In this document: piece after piece, positions 12,395 through 23,880 of the stretch | How positions within the stretch are numbered: position 1 is the first letter of the stretch | Layout of the letters: each line of letters starts with the position of its first letter | DNA from: Cyclina sinensis | Taxonomy: Eukaryota; Mollusca; Bivalvia; Venerida; Veneridae | Length of the DNA: 64,000 bases | NCBI GenBank assembly: GCA_012932295.1 | Contig: JAAONU010000009.1 | Coordinates: 2,182,197-2,246,196, forward strand | Direction: 5' to 3' | Notes under the pieces: model-generated | Seen by the model: only the letters and a program-made list of their open reading frames with translations | What the model was told of the DNA's origin: nothing | Database searches by the model: none | Translations under genes and position numbers: made by a program

Positions 12395-13075
12395 AAAGTG
12401 CATTGATGGTCGAGTACGGTCAACAATTCTGTCATTCCTGGATGGATTTTAAAATGACTTGGCATAAATGTGTCAGACATGATAACGACGTGCCGCCTTT
12501 AAGGATCAGGTCTCCATTTCAAAGGTCAAGGTCACACTTATAAGTCCAAAGTCAAATTATGAATATTTAATTAAAGTGCATTGATGGTCGTGTCTGGTCT
12601 GACATCTCTGGATGGATGTTATAATGACTTGGCATAAATATCTTACACACGATGAAGACGTTTGGACGCAAGAATCAGACCTCCACCTCAAAGTTCAAGG
12701 TCTCATTTGTATGTCAAAAATCGTGATATGGTTGTGACTAGATAGTCTTATTTTGTCAACAATTCTGTCAATCCTGGATGGATTTTAAACTGACTTGGGA
12801 TAAATATGTTGAACATGGTGACAAAGTGTAGGGCGCAATAATCAGGTGTCCAGCTAAAAGGTCAAGGTCACATTTGTACGTCCAAAGTCATGACATGAAT
12901 TTTTCATATAAGAGCATTGATGGTCGTGTCAACATATCTGACATCCCTGGATGGATTTTAAAATGGCTTGGCATAAATGTCTTAGACATAGTGACAACGT
13001 GTCGCAAACAAGATTCAGGCCTCCAGCTCAAAGGTCACAATTGTATGTCAAAAGTCGTGATATGGTTGTGAATTG
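12395..13075 (+). repeat. Array of four units of about 170 bp bearing AGGTCAAGGTCA
   Basis: Units start near 12400, 12580, 12740 and 12912, marked by GCATTGATGGTCGTG (three of the four) and CCTGGATGGATTTTAAAATG. Each carries a block related to AAAGGTCAAGGTCACA. It sits in the left arm only; the right arm has no array at the matching place. Similar AGGTCA-rich text recurs at 26823-26845 and, on the opposite strand, at 55440-56010, so this is a dispersed family able to form tandem arrays. Confidence 0.85.
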
Positions 13076-13689
13076 AACAAATATCTGAAGGATTTAAACA
13101 ACACCTACACATATATCAGGATCTTGCTTGGACCATGTCATCATTATTAGACTAGCGTCTGACTGTAGAACAGTTCATTGTTATTACAATGACTATTCCT
13201 AGATTTCCTATTCAGTTCAATCTGACAACAATTAATGCCTGACATTAGTAATTTCACAGACAGGTAACCTCCAAACTATAAATATATTTAGTGATTTATG
13301 TTTTATTAAACGTGTTGTGCCTACACAAACCTACTGACATGTGTTTGTTAGCAGTCCTTTCTTCTTTCACAGTTCCCTATACTGTCTGGCCTTCATTTCT
13401 AGCGAAAAACGTTCTTGTCCTAAGTATGGCTTGTGTATGCTTTTCACATCCCATGTAACGAGCAAATATTAAAATAATTAATATTACATGTCTTTTGACA
13501 TCACTGAAGTATTTCTGAGTGACGATATTTCAGCAGTTATATATTCATATTCAGGTAAAATTGACTCTTCAAGTGACGCATAAGCCTCTCGATAGGCGTG
13601 TAAGCTATTATATGTTTTTATTAATACATTTTAACGGCCAAAGCGCTGCTTTTGTGTCAAAAACTTATCTTTAAATAAATATTTATCTA

Positions 13690-14375
13690 CCTACTGTTCA
13701 CTTGAATAGACAAAATACAGTTGCTCTTGAAGTTGTGAATTTACACCTACGTGTAAGGCCGTATTTGCAAATAGCGTGTTAATGGAACAAAGGTTTCAAT
13801 ATTTTTCGTTCACGTTAGCTTTTAAAAATACTAATTAGAAAACCTATCAATAGTGTCATTAAAGTTATTTACAGGTCGCAGTATTTTAACAAATTCTATA
13901 TAATATTATTTCACAAAGTCAAATACAGTCAAGAATTTTTTTTTCAGGTTGTATAAATATTTTTTTTTCATTCGAAAACCGGCAATGAATGTGAAATAAT
14001 TATGTTTTAACACATAAAAAGAGTTTGTGCTTTGAGAAATATAAGAAAAAATATAATCTCGAAGCCTACCATACAGAACTGATAAAAACAATAGTGTGTT
14101 CTTGGTATATCTGTGGGTGAAATAACGGTTTAAGATTTTGTCAAACCCGATTGGACTTGTTGTAAGAATGACACATATCTATACATATAACAAATTCGTT
14201 CTTTAAATTTCTCTATTATTCTTGGGCTCGATTTTGTTCGAAAATATAAAATTTCTATACAACCTTACAGTATCATAAGCCTCAAGAAGGTCTATGTTAC
14301 GTTTGCGTCTACTTCAATCTTTCAACATTTTTCTTCAGCCATAATTAAAAGAATTAAAAGTCAACATAATAAAGT
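13690..14375. other. Segment present only in the left arm
   Basis: Left-arm sequence up to TTTATCTACC near 13690 aligns with the right arm near 22140. The alignment resumes at 14375 (ATTAAAACACCCTACACATT) with the adjacent right-arm bases near 22135. The 685 bp between is therefore an insertion on the left or a deletion on the right. No terminal repeats or coding content were recognised. Confidence 0.7.
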
Positions 14376-14989
14376 TTCAAACATTAAAACACCCTACACA
14401 TTAACCATATGCGTCCTTATCAACTTTTAACTCTCCACTAACCGTTTCTATCTTTTGACATTTTCAGGAATGCATGTTTGGCTAAAATTAATGCTTTCTA
14501 CCTCCTACTCGTTTCATTCTAACTCAGTTATTTTATAGCACAGTAATTTTTTTCCAATCAGATTTTATACGAGTCACACTTAATTCTTTGGGCATTCATA
14601 ACGGAAAAGTATGTGGCTTGAATACAAATAATGAAATATATGCCTTAGTGTTGCGCTGAAGTAAATTGAACGGTCTCTTTATTTTACAGCAGTTTTCTCC
14701 TCCGAATAGAGGTTAAACAAAGCTGCTTGCGACAGCCTAAATGACAACATTTAGCACGCGGTAAGGCCACCATGAAAGGCACTGCAACTAAGTATTTACG
14801 TGCTGAATGACTGATCCAAAAACAGGGACTGTAAAAAGGAGTATACGGGCATACGAAAATGTCCAATTCTGGTACAAGGTAATACACAAGAATTTCCCAA
14901 TTAAGTTTTAACATAATGTTGCTGAACATAAAACTTTCAATGTGGTATAAATTAGTGTGAGTGAGTGGTGAGCCAAAAAAAATTAAAGT

Positions 14990-15180
14990 TTATGAAAACC
15001 TGTCGGGATACCGCCTTTGAAAGGAACGTCAGTGGCAAACCATTTGCCACTGGGAGGCTTTAAACCAGGTTCTAGGCTGCACCAACCTAACACTTGACCC
15101 TGCAAGTTTTCAAAAGAACAAACAAGAACAGGTTGTCTTGGTGAATTAGCTACAACCAATCCATCAACTCGACAATGTTG
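14990..15180 (+). repeat. Dispersed repeat with GGCTTTAAACCAGG core, copy 1
   Basis: Contains GGAACGTCAGTGGCAAACC, a GGTTTAAACC-type box and TGGTGAATTAGCTAC. Reverse-complement relatives lie at 20885-21060 (its partner in the right arm) and at 21595-21715 (an extra copy). The box resembles a pol III B box and GGAACGGTCAGT (copy 2) could be a decayed A box, so a SINE is possible. The 72-codon minus-strand ORF across it is not conserved. Confidence 0.7.
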
Positions 15181-17485
15181 CATGCAAAAGCACACAAACA
15201 TATAAAACAGAGAGCAAATGGCAAAGTAAAGTAAAAAGGGTAGATACTCAATGACCTTACTGAGACCAGACCACTTGGAGTCAATACAGCAAGAACACGA
15301 TGGTAGGAATAAAAGATACTGATCAAGTTTCTACGTTCTTTTCAAGATTTCCCTAGAAACCTTCACAAATATTTTTCCCTGAACAATGGTGCATCAATTT
15401 CTGAAGGAAAATTTTGTGAATTCAATAAGTTATTTGTCATAAGTCCTTGAACTAATTCCTCCCAAATTTTATTTCCTTATTTCATGCAAGACCTTAAATT
15501 ACTTAATAAAGAAAGCGGTATACTTGGAAATATTTCAAATATTGAATTTATGCTCTGTAATTTCATTAACTGGTAAAGTCAAACATGTGAAATAGACATT
15601 TCCTTAAATAAACCGATGCTTAACTGCGTAAGTATATAAAATGAAAAATGATTGATAATTTAAAGTAGAATTTATATTTACCAATCTTCCTTTAGGCACA
15701 TAAAAACTAATGAAATGTTTATTTGGTTAAAAATGACTTTCCACCTAACACTAACACTGGTAGACCAATAACACTATATGAAGACTTCAGTTAATGCATT
15801 CATACCTGTTATACTAAGAATTTTATACTGAAATCTTGACAACATGCAACAGTTTATTTAATATCATTCAATTTGAAATGATCTGGAGGAAACTGGAATA
15901 ATCTACTGAAATATTTTGGAAGAGGCCTCTTTAATTGTTTGCAAGAAGAAAATAATTAACATCAAGTACAAAGTTTGGAAGCCGTAAAATGCACATCTAG
16001 TAGGGAAAGGCGACCGATGTCTTACAAAATTCCCTGTGTTTTATTGTAGTGGTGTTTTTGTTTTGTGATTACAAAGCTGTCTTTACAACAAGGAAGATAA
16101 TTTGGGGTGCAATTATATGTATGTCCTTGACAGATTTGACAACATCTATAATAATTTATAAGCGAAAGTTTTTATAACTCAACGGTAGTTTAAATGACAG
16201 CAAACAAGAAGCAACTATTCTTAATTTGATTACGCAGATGACTTTAGGTGCCAGTTATATTTCGGTTCCTGCAGAGGCTTTGTTTTATTTCAGCGTAAAT
16301 AAATTTGTACCAGATGTTTAGAGAAACAATCCATATGTAAATTTAAGCTGTCGCTGTTTTCTCTTGTGTCGTAAATTGACGACAAGCTGCATTCACTTCA
16401 TCAAACAATCTTTATATTGTACTATTGCAATTTTAATTTTACTGGTTTCCATTAACTTATTTGCACTGAAGTCCTGACTCCTTTACGCTTCTCAAAGTTT
16501 AAAAGAATGGAGGAACAATGCCTCCAGTCTGGTTTTAATTAGGGTCTTCTTTACCCATTGAATACTTGACCAAATTATTGACCTTTTACGAACATACTAT
16601 TTTTAAATGCGGACTAAGCGATGTTGACGTCACAAAACAGAATTTGTGATGTAGAATAAAAGAAAAAAATGAGGCAGTTTCATATTTGATATTTATGCAG
16701 TTACTCAAGGAAATCTAAGTGATCGAGCACTGATTCATAAAAAGAACAGTGCCTATTAATTCTAGACCTTCTAAATATTGATCTTGAAAAGTTGTTTCGT
16801 TGGTCTGCTCTTCACTCTCTAAACGTCTGTGTGTATTGTAAATACAGAATTCGGCAGCAAGCAATTAGTACAAATAATATTGAGACGTTTTAAAGTTCAA
16901 ATAATGTTAAAATGTTTATGTATTAAAGACAATTAGTATAGGTAAAATAATTGGAAAACATATAAAGTCTATGAAAAGTCAGCAAGGAAAATAACCAAAA
17001 TGTTGTTTTTTTTTATTTTCAAAATATAGCTGATATCTTATAAAAAATTATTGCTGATGGTGTTGTTAGTACTGTTAGTTGTTGTTGTTGTTTTTTGTTT
17101 TAATATAAATATATTTAATATATTCTTACCGTACCATATTGAATTTCGAAATTTACCGAAATTGTCCTTTTTCTGTATTTTTTCTTGTTTATCTGAGTAT
17201 GCTCGAAAATAGTTTTTTGTTTGACAAAATTAGTATTATTCTGAATATTGTATTTTCTATAACACTTTCGATTAATGTTGTACGTAAATTCCTCAAAAAG
17301 ATAAAAGTAAAGAAAATAATATATTGCAAGAACTTCTCAACTTTTAAAGGTTCTTGAACCTATCATTCTTAATTTGATAAACAAGGCACGTGCTAGACTG
17401 TAAATGACATAATTAGGGGAAACCGTATACTCCTGTGTACTTCTCTTATTTATTGTCATTGTCTTAGTTGATAAAACAGGACACA

Positions 17486-19334
17486 TTATGACGCCATGAG
17501 AGCATTTATGAATGAATGGCTAATCCAACCAAAAATGGCACAACAACAACTCTGTAAATAAAATATAATAATGATTTTTTTCAGTTTATCTGTTGTTCAG
17601 TTTATCTGATTTTTTTTCTGACACCAGGATATCTGGTAATGATTCATTCAATTCCTTTCATATTAACAAGTTTTGAAAGAAAATTTAAATGTTTGTCTAT
17701 TAAAGTTTTTTCTCTCAAATAGTTATTACAGTCATGGCTGCACTTGGCTTCTTTGTGAGATACTGATGCTTTATACAAATCTATTTTTATTTATCGTATA
17801 CTGCGAGCATCCTCTGGTCTGCTAGAAACAATTTTCGAATATGTCAGCATAAAGCACGAGGCAGTATAATCCGGCGAAGATACCCGCAAATCTAGCAAAG
17901 ATCTAAACTTTTAAGCAATTCTGAGAACTGAAATTATAAAATATTGATTTCTTTATTGTTTTATATTGCAAATGTTATTATAGGAATGGTAATGTCAAGA
18001 CCTAAAATTTAAAAATCCAACTACTTGGAATTATGAAGGTTTTTTTTTCTTTTACCTAAAGCTGTTTTTATTCAAGGACAGACCTTGGATTTTACATCTA
18101 AGTCAATTCACCTTTAACTACTGTTGAACTATTTCTGGAACTAATATATCAATTGTTTTTTTTTCCACTTCAGGAGTCATTGCTTTAGAACAATGATTAA
18201 TACCGCATATACATGGTCCTGTTGTATCGACTATCAATATTTATATAGAGATACTGCAAAAATTATCTTGTTTCCTAAACCACATGATGGTATTTCATAC
18301 TTTATATTCATAGGATACATGTTCTTGATTTATTTATTTTACTGTTTTTTTTTTAAAAAGAGAGCATTATATAAAATAGATGACTGTTTGAAAAATGGCA
18401 AAATATAAACCAAAAAAAAGGATAAACAATAGCGCAGATGACACTTCGGTGGTACAGTGTTGGGACAGACACTGCACAGAACTTTGAATTAATTAGAATT
18501 ACTTTACTTTAAAAATATGTAAATTTTGTTGTTAATTCCGAAAATAAAAACTGTGTATTCTTATTCCTGGATACATTTCCAAACAAAATAACTTTACTTC
18601 TTGTAAATCTTGTATTATTTCGAACACACACAATAAAGGTTCCTTTGTTTTAAACGTTTTTTCATTTTTGATAAAAGTTTTTTACATGCTTATAACTTAA
18701 TTACATATTTTTTATTATTAACACAAAGAATGTACCACAGGTAGAACATTTTCAACATTACCACCACCACCAACAAAAATGAATTCAAATTATGGATAGA
18801 AATTCTTTTTTAAAGGTATTATCAAAGGTCAACACAGAAAAGAGTAAGAATTTACTCAGTGACATAGGCACTCAATGGAAATCAAGGACCTAATTACAGA
18901 CAGATGGCAGGTAATATTTTCCAATTTCATATTTTCATTTAATATGTTCTATCATTGTCCTGTGGAAAATCTGACGACTCACTGTAACCTGGTGGATTCT
19001 TTAGCGCAAAAAGTTAGATGCTTACAAGTCACTGCAACAGTGTATCATAGTAATTATGGTTGCTTAACCGGACACACATTCGCCATTAGTAACAAATACC
19101 TAGTCAAGAAGACAGTGACCACACATCCTCATCAAAAATACCTAAAGAGCGATGAATTTATCTTGAAAAATATAAATAATGTTATTAGCTAAGAGACGTT
19201 AAATTTTTCTAATACAGGAACATGCAAGCATAATCAATATAAGCCACATTTGCCACTATTTAAATCGTGATGTGCGTATTAACGGTTCCGGATTTTACCG
19301 TGGCTTTCTGTAATGGTTGTTTCTTCTCTCAATC
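17486..19334. other. Spacer of the giant inverted duplication
   Basis: About 1.85 kb between the arms with no obvious self-complementarity. It holds a 105-codon plus-strand ORF (18875-19192, MEIKDLITDRW...), open but with no domain, signal peptide or membrane segment I recognise, and not conserved in the arms. Several T-rich runs occur (18040, 18345). I treat the ORF as chance. Confidence 0.55.
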
Positions 19335-20507
19335 AATGAATGTGCCTCGTTCTATTAACTAAGACAATGACAGATTATGAAATAAATAAGAGAAGTACAC
19401 AAGAGTATACAGTTTCCCTAATTAGGTCATATACGGTCTAGCACGTGCCTTGTTTATCAAATTCCCACGAGATACTAAGTCGTTCCCTCCTTGTCCTAAA
19501 CACATAGAAATTAATATCATTTAAACTTTTAAACCCTTAACATTATTTTAACTAATTGCTTTCTGCTGAATTTCGTATTGACAATACATAAATACGTTTG
19601 AAAACAGACGAACGAAACAACTTTTCAAGATCAAAAGTTAGAAGGTCTAAAATTAGTTCTTTTTTATTTTACATCACAAACTTTTGTTTCATGACGAAAA
19701 TTAAAAAAAAACAACAAACACTGCTTGAAAAGCAACATCGATTAGTCTGCATTTAAAGATAACATGTCAGCAAAAAGGTCAATAATATATCTGACAAGTA
19801 TTTAATGGGTAATAAGAAAGGACTCTACATTAGACCAGACTGGAGGCATTGTTTCCCCATTCTTTTTAACTTCTGTCATTGTCCTTTGAGAAGCGTAAAG
19901 GCAGTCAGGACTTTAGTGCAAATAAGTTAAATAAATGGTATCTAATTAAATTAAAATTGCTTGCAACAGTACCATATAAAGATTATGTGTGATAGAGTGA
20001 ATGCAGTTTGTCATCCAATTACTACACAAGAGAAAACAGCGATAGCTTAAATTTACATATGAATTGTTTTTCTAAACATTTGAAACAAATTTATTTACGC
20101 TGAAATAAAACAAAGCCTCTGCAGAAACCGAAATATCACTGGCTCCTTAAGTCATCTGCGTAATCAAATAAAGAATAGTTGCTTTCTGCTTGGTGTCATT
20201 TAAAGTAGCGTTGAGTTATTGAAACTTTCACTTGTAAGTAGATGTAATCAAAACTGCCAAGAGCACACACATATTTGCATCCCAAATTATCTCGCGTGTC
20301 GTAAAGACAGCTTTGTAATCACAACACATAAACACCACTACAATAAAACGCAGGAAATGTTGTAAGACATCGGTCGCCTTTCACTGGTAGGTGTGCATTT
20401 TACTGCTTCCAAACTTTGTCAGTGTTTATACTTTTTCTATCTTTCAAACAGTTAATACAGTATCTTCCGAAATTTTTCAGAGGTCAAGGTTTCAGTACAA
20501 AATTCTA

Positions 20508-20800
20508 AGTATAACAAGTATGAATGCATTAACTGAAGTCTTCATAAAGTGTTATTGGTGTACCAGAGTTCATGTTAGATGAAAAGCCATTTATTACCAA
20601 ATAAACATTTTATGTGCCTATAGGAATGTTTTAAAATATAAATTCTAAATTTAAAAAAAAATAAATTAACAAAGTATAAAAGGCATGAATGTATTAACTG
20701 AAGTCTTCTTATAGCGTTATTGGTCTACCAGTGTTGGGTGGAGAGCCCTTTATTACGAAATGAACACTTTATTAGGTTTTATGTGCCTAAAGGATGGTTT
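20508..20800 (+). repeat. Local tandem duplication inside the right arm
   Basis: The block ATTAACTGAAGTCTTC followed by GTTATTGGT.TACCAG, TTTATTAC.AAAT.AACA and TTTATGTGCCTA occurs twice, about 170-180 bp apart (near 20526 and 20694). The left arm has it once (about 15680-15800). The interval is A-rich. Confidence 0.85.
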
Positions 20801-20884
20801 GTATATATATAGTACCTACATTTTCACTTTACAATGCCATTTGCTTTTTGTTGTATATGTTTGTGTGCTTTTGCATGCAACTGT

Positions 20885-21060
20885 GTCGAGTTAATGTGTT
20901 GGTTGGAGTTAATTCACCAAGGCAACTTGTTCTTGTTTGTTCTTCTGAAAACGTGTAGGCAAGTGTGAGGTTGTTGCAGCCTAGAACCAGGTTTAAACCC
21001 CCAGTAGCGAATGGTTGGTACTGACCGTTCCAAGGCGGTAACCCCGCGGGTTTTCGTTTA
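20885..21060 (-). repeat. Dispersed repeat, copy 2 (right-arm partner)
   Basis: Shares GTTAATTCACCAAGGCAAC, CCTAGAACCAGGTTTAAACC and TGACCGTTCCAAGGCGGT with the family, in reverse complement to 14990-15180. It belongs to the inverted duplication. Confidence 0.7.
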
Positions 21061-21594
21061 CGTTAATTTTTTGTGATGTCCTTTCTAAATTTTCCCCTCT
21101 ACTTTTTGACTGTGTGGGAAGCTGTGTTTTCTGTCAGTGGTTTTCCCTGATACGCGTTTTTGGCTTTTTCTTTGCTCAGGAATTACATTCAACATTCACT
21201 TTTCCCACCCTTCCTACTTACTCATACACTTATTTATACCATGCATGGTTTCAATTTCACCGACATTATAATGAACTTACATTGGGCAACTCTTCTGTAT
21301 TATCTTATACCACAATTGGTCATTTTGGTATGCTCGTATACTGTTTTTACAGTCCCTTTTTTATCAGTGATTCAGCACGTAAATAGTTGTAGTGCCTTTA
21401 ATACATAAACCAGAAACGCGCAAGCCATGTCAATATTAAGTAAGTCACTTCAGTCACTTCATGCATGGTACTCCTGTAACATACCGAAGGACTGAAAACA
21501 AAATTAGATTAAAACTTTCACCTTTCAGGTTGTCTTCTGCGACTTATGTCCACGTGTCATTTAAAATAAAATCATTTGTATAAATGCAGCGTTA

Positions 21595-21715
21595 ATTCAC
21601 CAAAACAACTTGTACTGTTGGGGCAAGTGTGAGATCGGTGCACCCTAGCACCTGGTTTAAATCACCAGTGGCGCATGTTTTGCCGCTGACCGTTTCAAAG
21701 CCACAGTTCCATTTA
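21595..21715 (-). repeat. Dispersed repeat, copy 3 (independent insertion)
   Basis: Shorter copy with GTTAATTCACCAAAACAACT, GCAAGTGTGAGATCGGTGCA, CCTGGTTTAAATCACCAGTG and TGACCGTTTCAAAG. It has no counterpart in the left arm, so it inserted after the arms formed, close to copy 2. Confidence 0.65.
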
Positions 21716-21748
21716 ATCACAAATTCTATATATAATAAACTTAAAACC

Positions 21749-21814
21749 CCAAAACAAAAAAAATCCCCACTATATATATAAAAATCATATAGAGAGGGGA
21801 TTTTTTTGTTTTGG
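21749..21814. repeat. Hairpin with A8/T7 and CCCC/GGGG stems
   Basis: CCAAAACAAAAAAAATCCCC at 21749-21768 pairs with GGGGATTTTTTTGTTTTGG at 21796-21814 (one bulged base) around an AT-rich 27-bp loop. It is present only in the right arm, next to dispersed repeat copy 3, and may be part of the same insertion. Confidence 0.8.
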
Positions 21815-22399
21815 CTTTTTACGTTAATTATTGATAGCATTTCAGAATCCTGTGATTTAATTCAGCGTAGACGCTACAGATAATATTCCTTTTTTTCCCA
21901 AACCACACATTTTCTGTTATTAATGCCCAAAAAATGAAGTGTGACTCGTATAAAATCTGATTGGAAAAAAATACTGTGCTATAAAATAACTGAATTAGAA
22001 TGAAACGAGTAGTAGGCAGAAAACTTTAAACTTAACCAAATGTGCGTTCCTGAAAATGTTAAATGTTAGAGACGTGTTAAAAGTTGATAAGGACGCAATT
22101 GGTCAAAGTGTAGAGTGTTTGAATGCCAGAAACATAAGGTAGATAAATATTTATTTAAAGATCAGTTTTGTCCAAAAAAAACAGTACTCTGGCTGTAAAA
22201 AGCTATTAATAAAAACATCAAATAGATTTACACGCCTATCGAGAGACTTATGCATCACTTAAACCATCGATTTAAACTGCTGAGATACCGTCACTCAGAA
22301 GTATTTCAATGATGTAAATAGACATACAATATTAATAATTTTAATATTTGCTTGTCACATGGGATGTGAAAAGCATACACAACTTGGTAACAGTTAGTT

Positions 22400-23880
22400 G
22401 TGCTATAAACGCGGCTGGTACTTTTTTTTTATTTTTTAAGCCAAACAAGGTATTTAGTGCTAAGCTCGATAGACTGGGGTTCGAGATTTCAGAGGCGTTA
22501 GGACAATATAAATTTTGTGGTCACTTAAAATATATTTCTATGTCCCCTTTCAAAATCTTCATAATATTTTTGTTTCAAAATTCTTATTGTCAGAAACAAT
22601 AGCCGGATTAAAAACTGTCCAATATTTTGCTTTTTCTTTCAGTCCGATGCAAAATTTTGCTTGTGAATATAAGGTGATATATTTCCTAACTGACTTCTGC
22701 TGACGTTGGAGAATCAAAACTGTATGTATTCACTAACGAGATAGACTCGGTTAACAAGATAGACTCGGCTAACGAGATAGACTAGCCTAAACAGATACCT
22801 CGAATACGTCATTAATCCAGCCTTATCTACTCAAGAACAAAGCAGAAAATTAAATGAAATAAGATAAACGGTTTCCGAACAGTACTAACGAGCATTCAGG
22901 TATTGATTTATTCATCTGCGTGATTAATTTTAGAAAAAAAGTTGTTCCGCGATTAAAGACTATTTGTTAGAAAAAATACTCCTTGTGCATTAAGGATATC
23001 TAACTGGAAGTAATATTTTTTACTAAGATCAATACTTCAGGTTTCAAATTTGTGAATGTCCATAATTACACTTGAATTCTTCAAAAAGTCATGAATGCAA
23101 CACAAATTCAGTACTTACTTTTGGTAAGTTTGGACACATAGCTCGTTAATCGAGAGGTAAAAGCAGAACTACTCTATCGCCTTCTTATGTTTAACATATT
23201 TTACAATGGTTTAGCACAGACCACTCGAAATTTAGCGAAAGTAATTCAAAGGCTAGATTTGAATGGAAATAAAACCCACTGATACTGTTATTCATATTAA
23301 AATAGTTTGTTTCACGGATTACTTGACTGTGTTGGTTTGGCGCTAACAAATATGCTTTCATAAAATCTCTCATTCATCAAAGCTTATTATGTGAACAAGT
23401 AAATTAAATTATTTATTGTTGAATGGTTTGGGGCTAATAATCAAGAAAAAATACGTAACTGTGTAAATGATTGTGTTGAAAATCTATACGTGCTGTGTCA
23501 GTATTGAAATGCATATGAATATAAGGCATTACTTTTGATTGTTAATTTCCCAAGGGGATTCCAATCTTCATATTATTGCATGTACGTACTTTAGCTTTGA
23601 AATAATTTTCAGAAAATAGGTCTTTCTAATTCGGATCAATTAATTTATTAGAACATAACGTCATACACATTTTTGATTTGATTTGACATTAATTTCAATC
23701 AAATGTATGGTAAAATAGAAGTATCTGAGAGATGACGATGGCCGTTTACATGAGTCGTTAAATATCTATAAAGGCTGAAAGAAACACGTTTTGTTATTGT
23801 GTTTTGCTCAAGTGAAACTGTTGCAATTGTCAATTATTTTGTCATCAATGTGGGATGTCTGGAAGAAGAAGAAAAAAAAA
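22400..23880. other. Right-arm segment missing from the left arm; partly related to 32560-32720
   Basis: The left arm aligns up to 22390 and again from 23880, with only the 170-bp array region between on its side. Around 22800, CGTCATTAATCCAGCCTTATCTACT matches TCATTAATCTAGCCTTATCTAC near 32628, so this part is shared with the third copy. It was therefore probably ancestral and lost or replaced in the left arm. No gene recognised. Confidence 0.55.

Larger units (their letters stand above)
10330..17485 (+). repeat. Left arm of a giant inverted duplication (about 7.2 kb)
   Basis: The arm matches the reverse complement of 19335-25580 in order along its whole length. Paired anchors (left with right): 10370-10430 with 25510-25445; 10740-10870 with 25130-25010; 11700-11760 with 24560-24515; 12000-12110 with 24260-24150; 13440-13550 with 22375-22260; 14520-14590 with 22010-21930; 16020 with 20375; 16262-16374 with 20145-20030; 16750-16860 with 19660-19555; 17370-17470 with 19465-19360. 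In the aligned 113 bp near 16262 I count 7 mismatches (94%), mostly transitions. Elsewhere it is lower, with indels. No conserved ORF spans the arms. Confidence 0.92.

Noticed and set aside
14983..15201. 72-codon minus-strand ORF with a protein-like composition
   Set aside because: It lies on a dispersed repeat; the copies at 20885 and 21595 do not keep the frame.
18875..19192. 105-codon plus-strand ORF in the palindrome spacer
   Set aside because: No domain, signal or repeat recognised, not flanked by convincing splice sites, and its length is within chance for 64 kb. Its position in the spacer is notable but not evidence.
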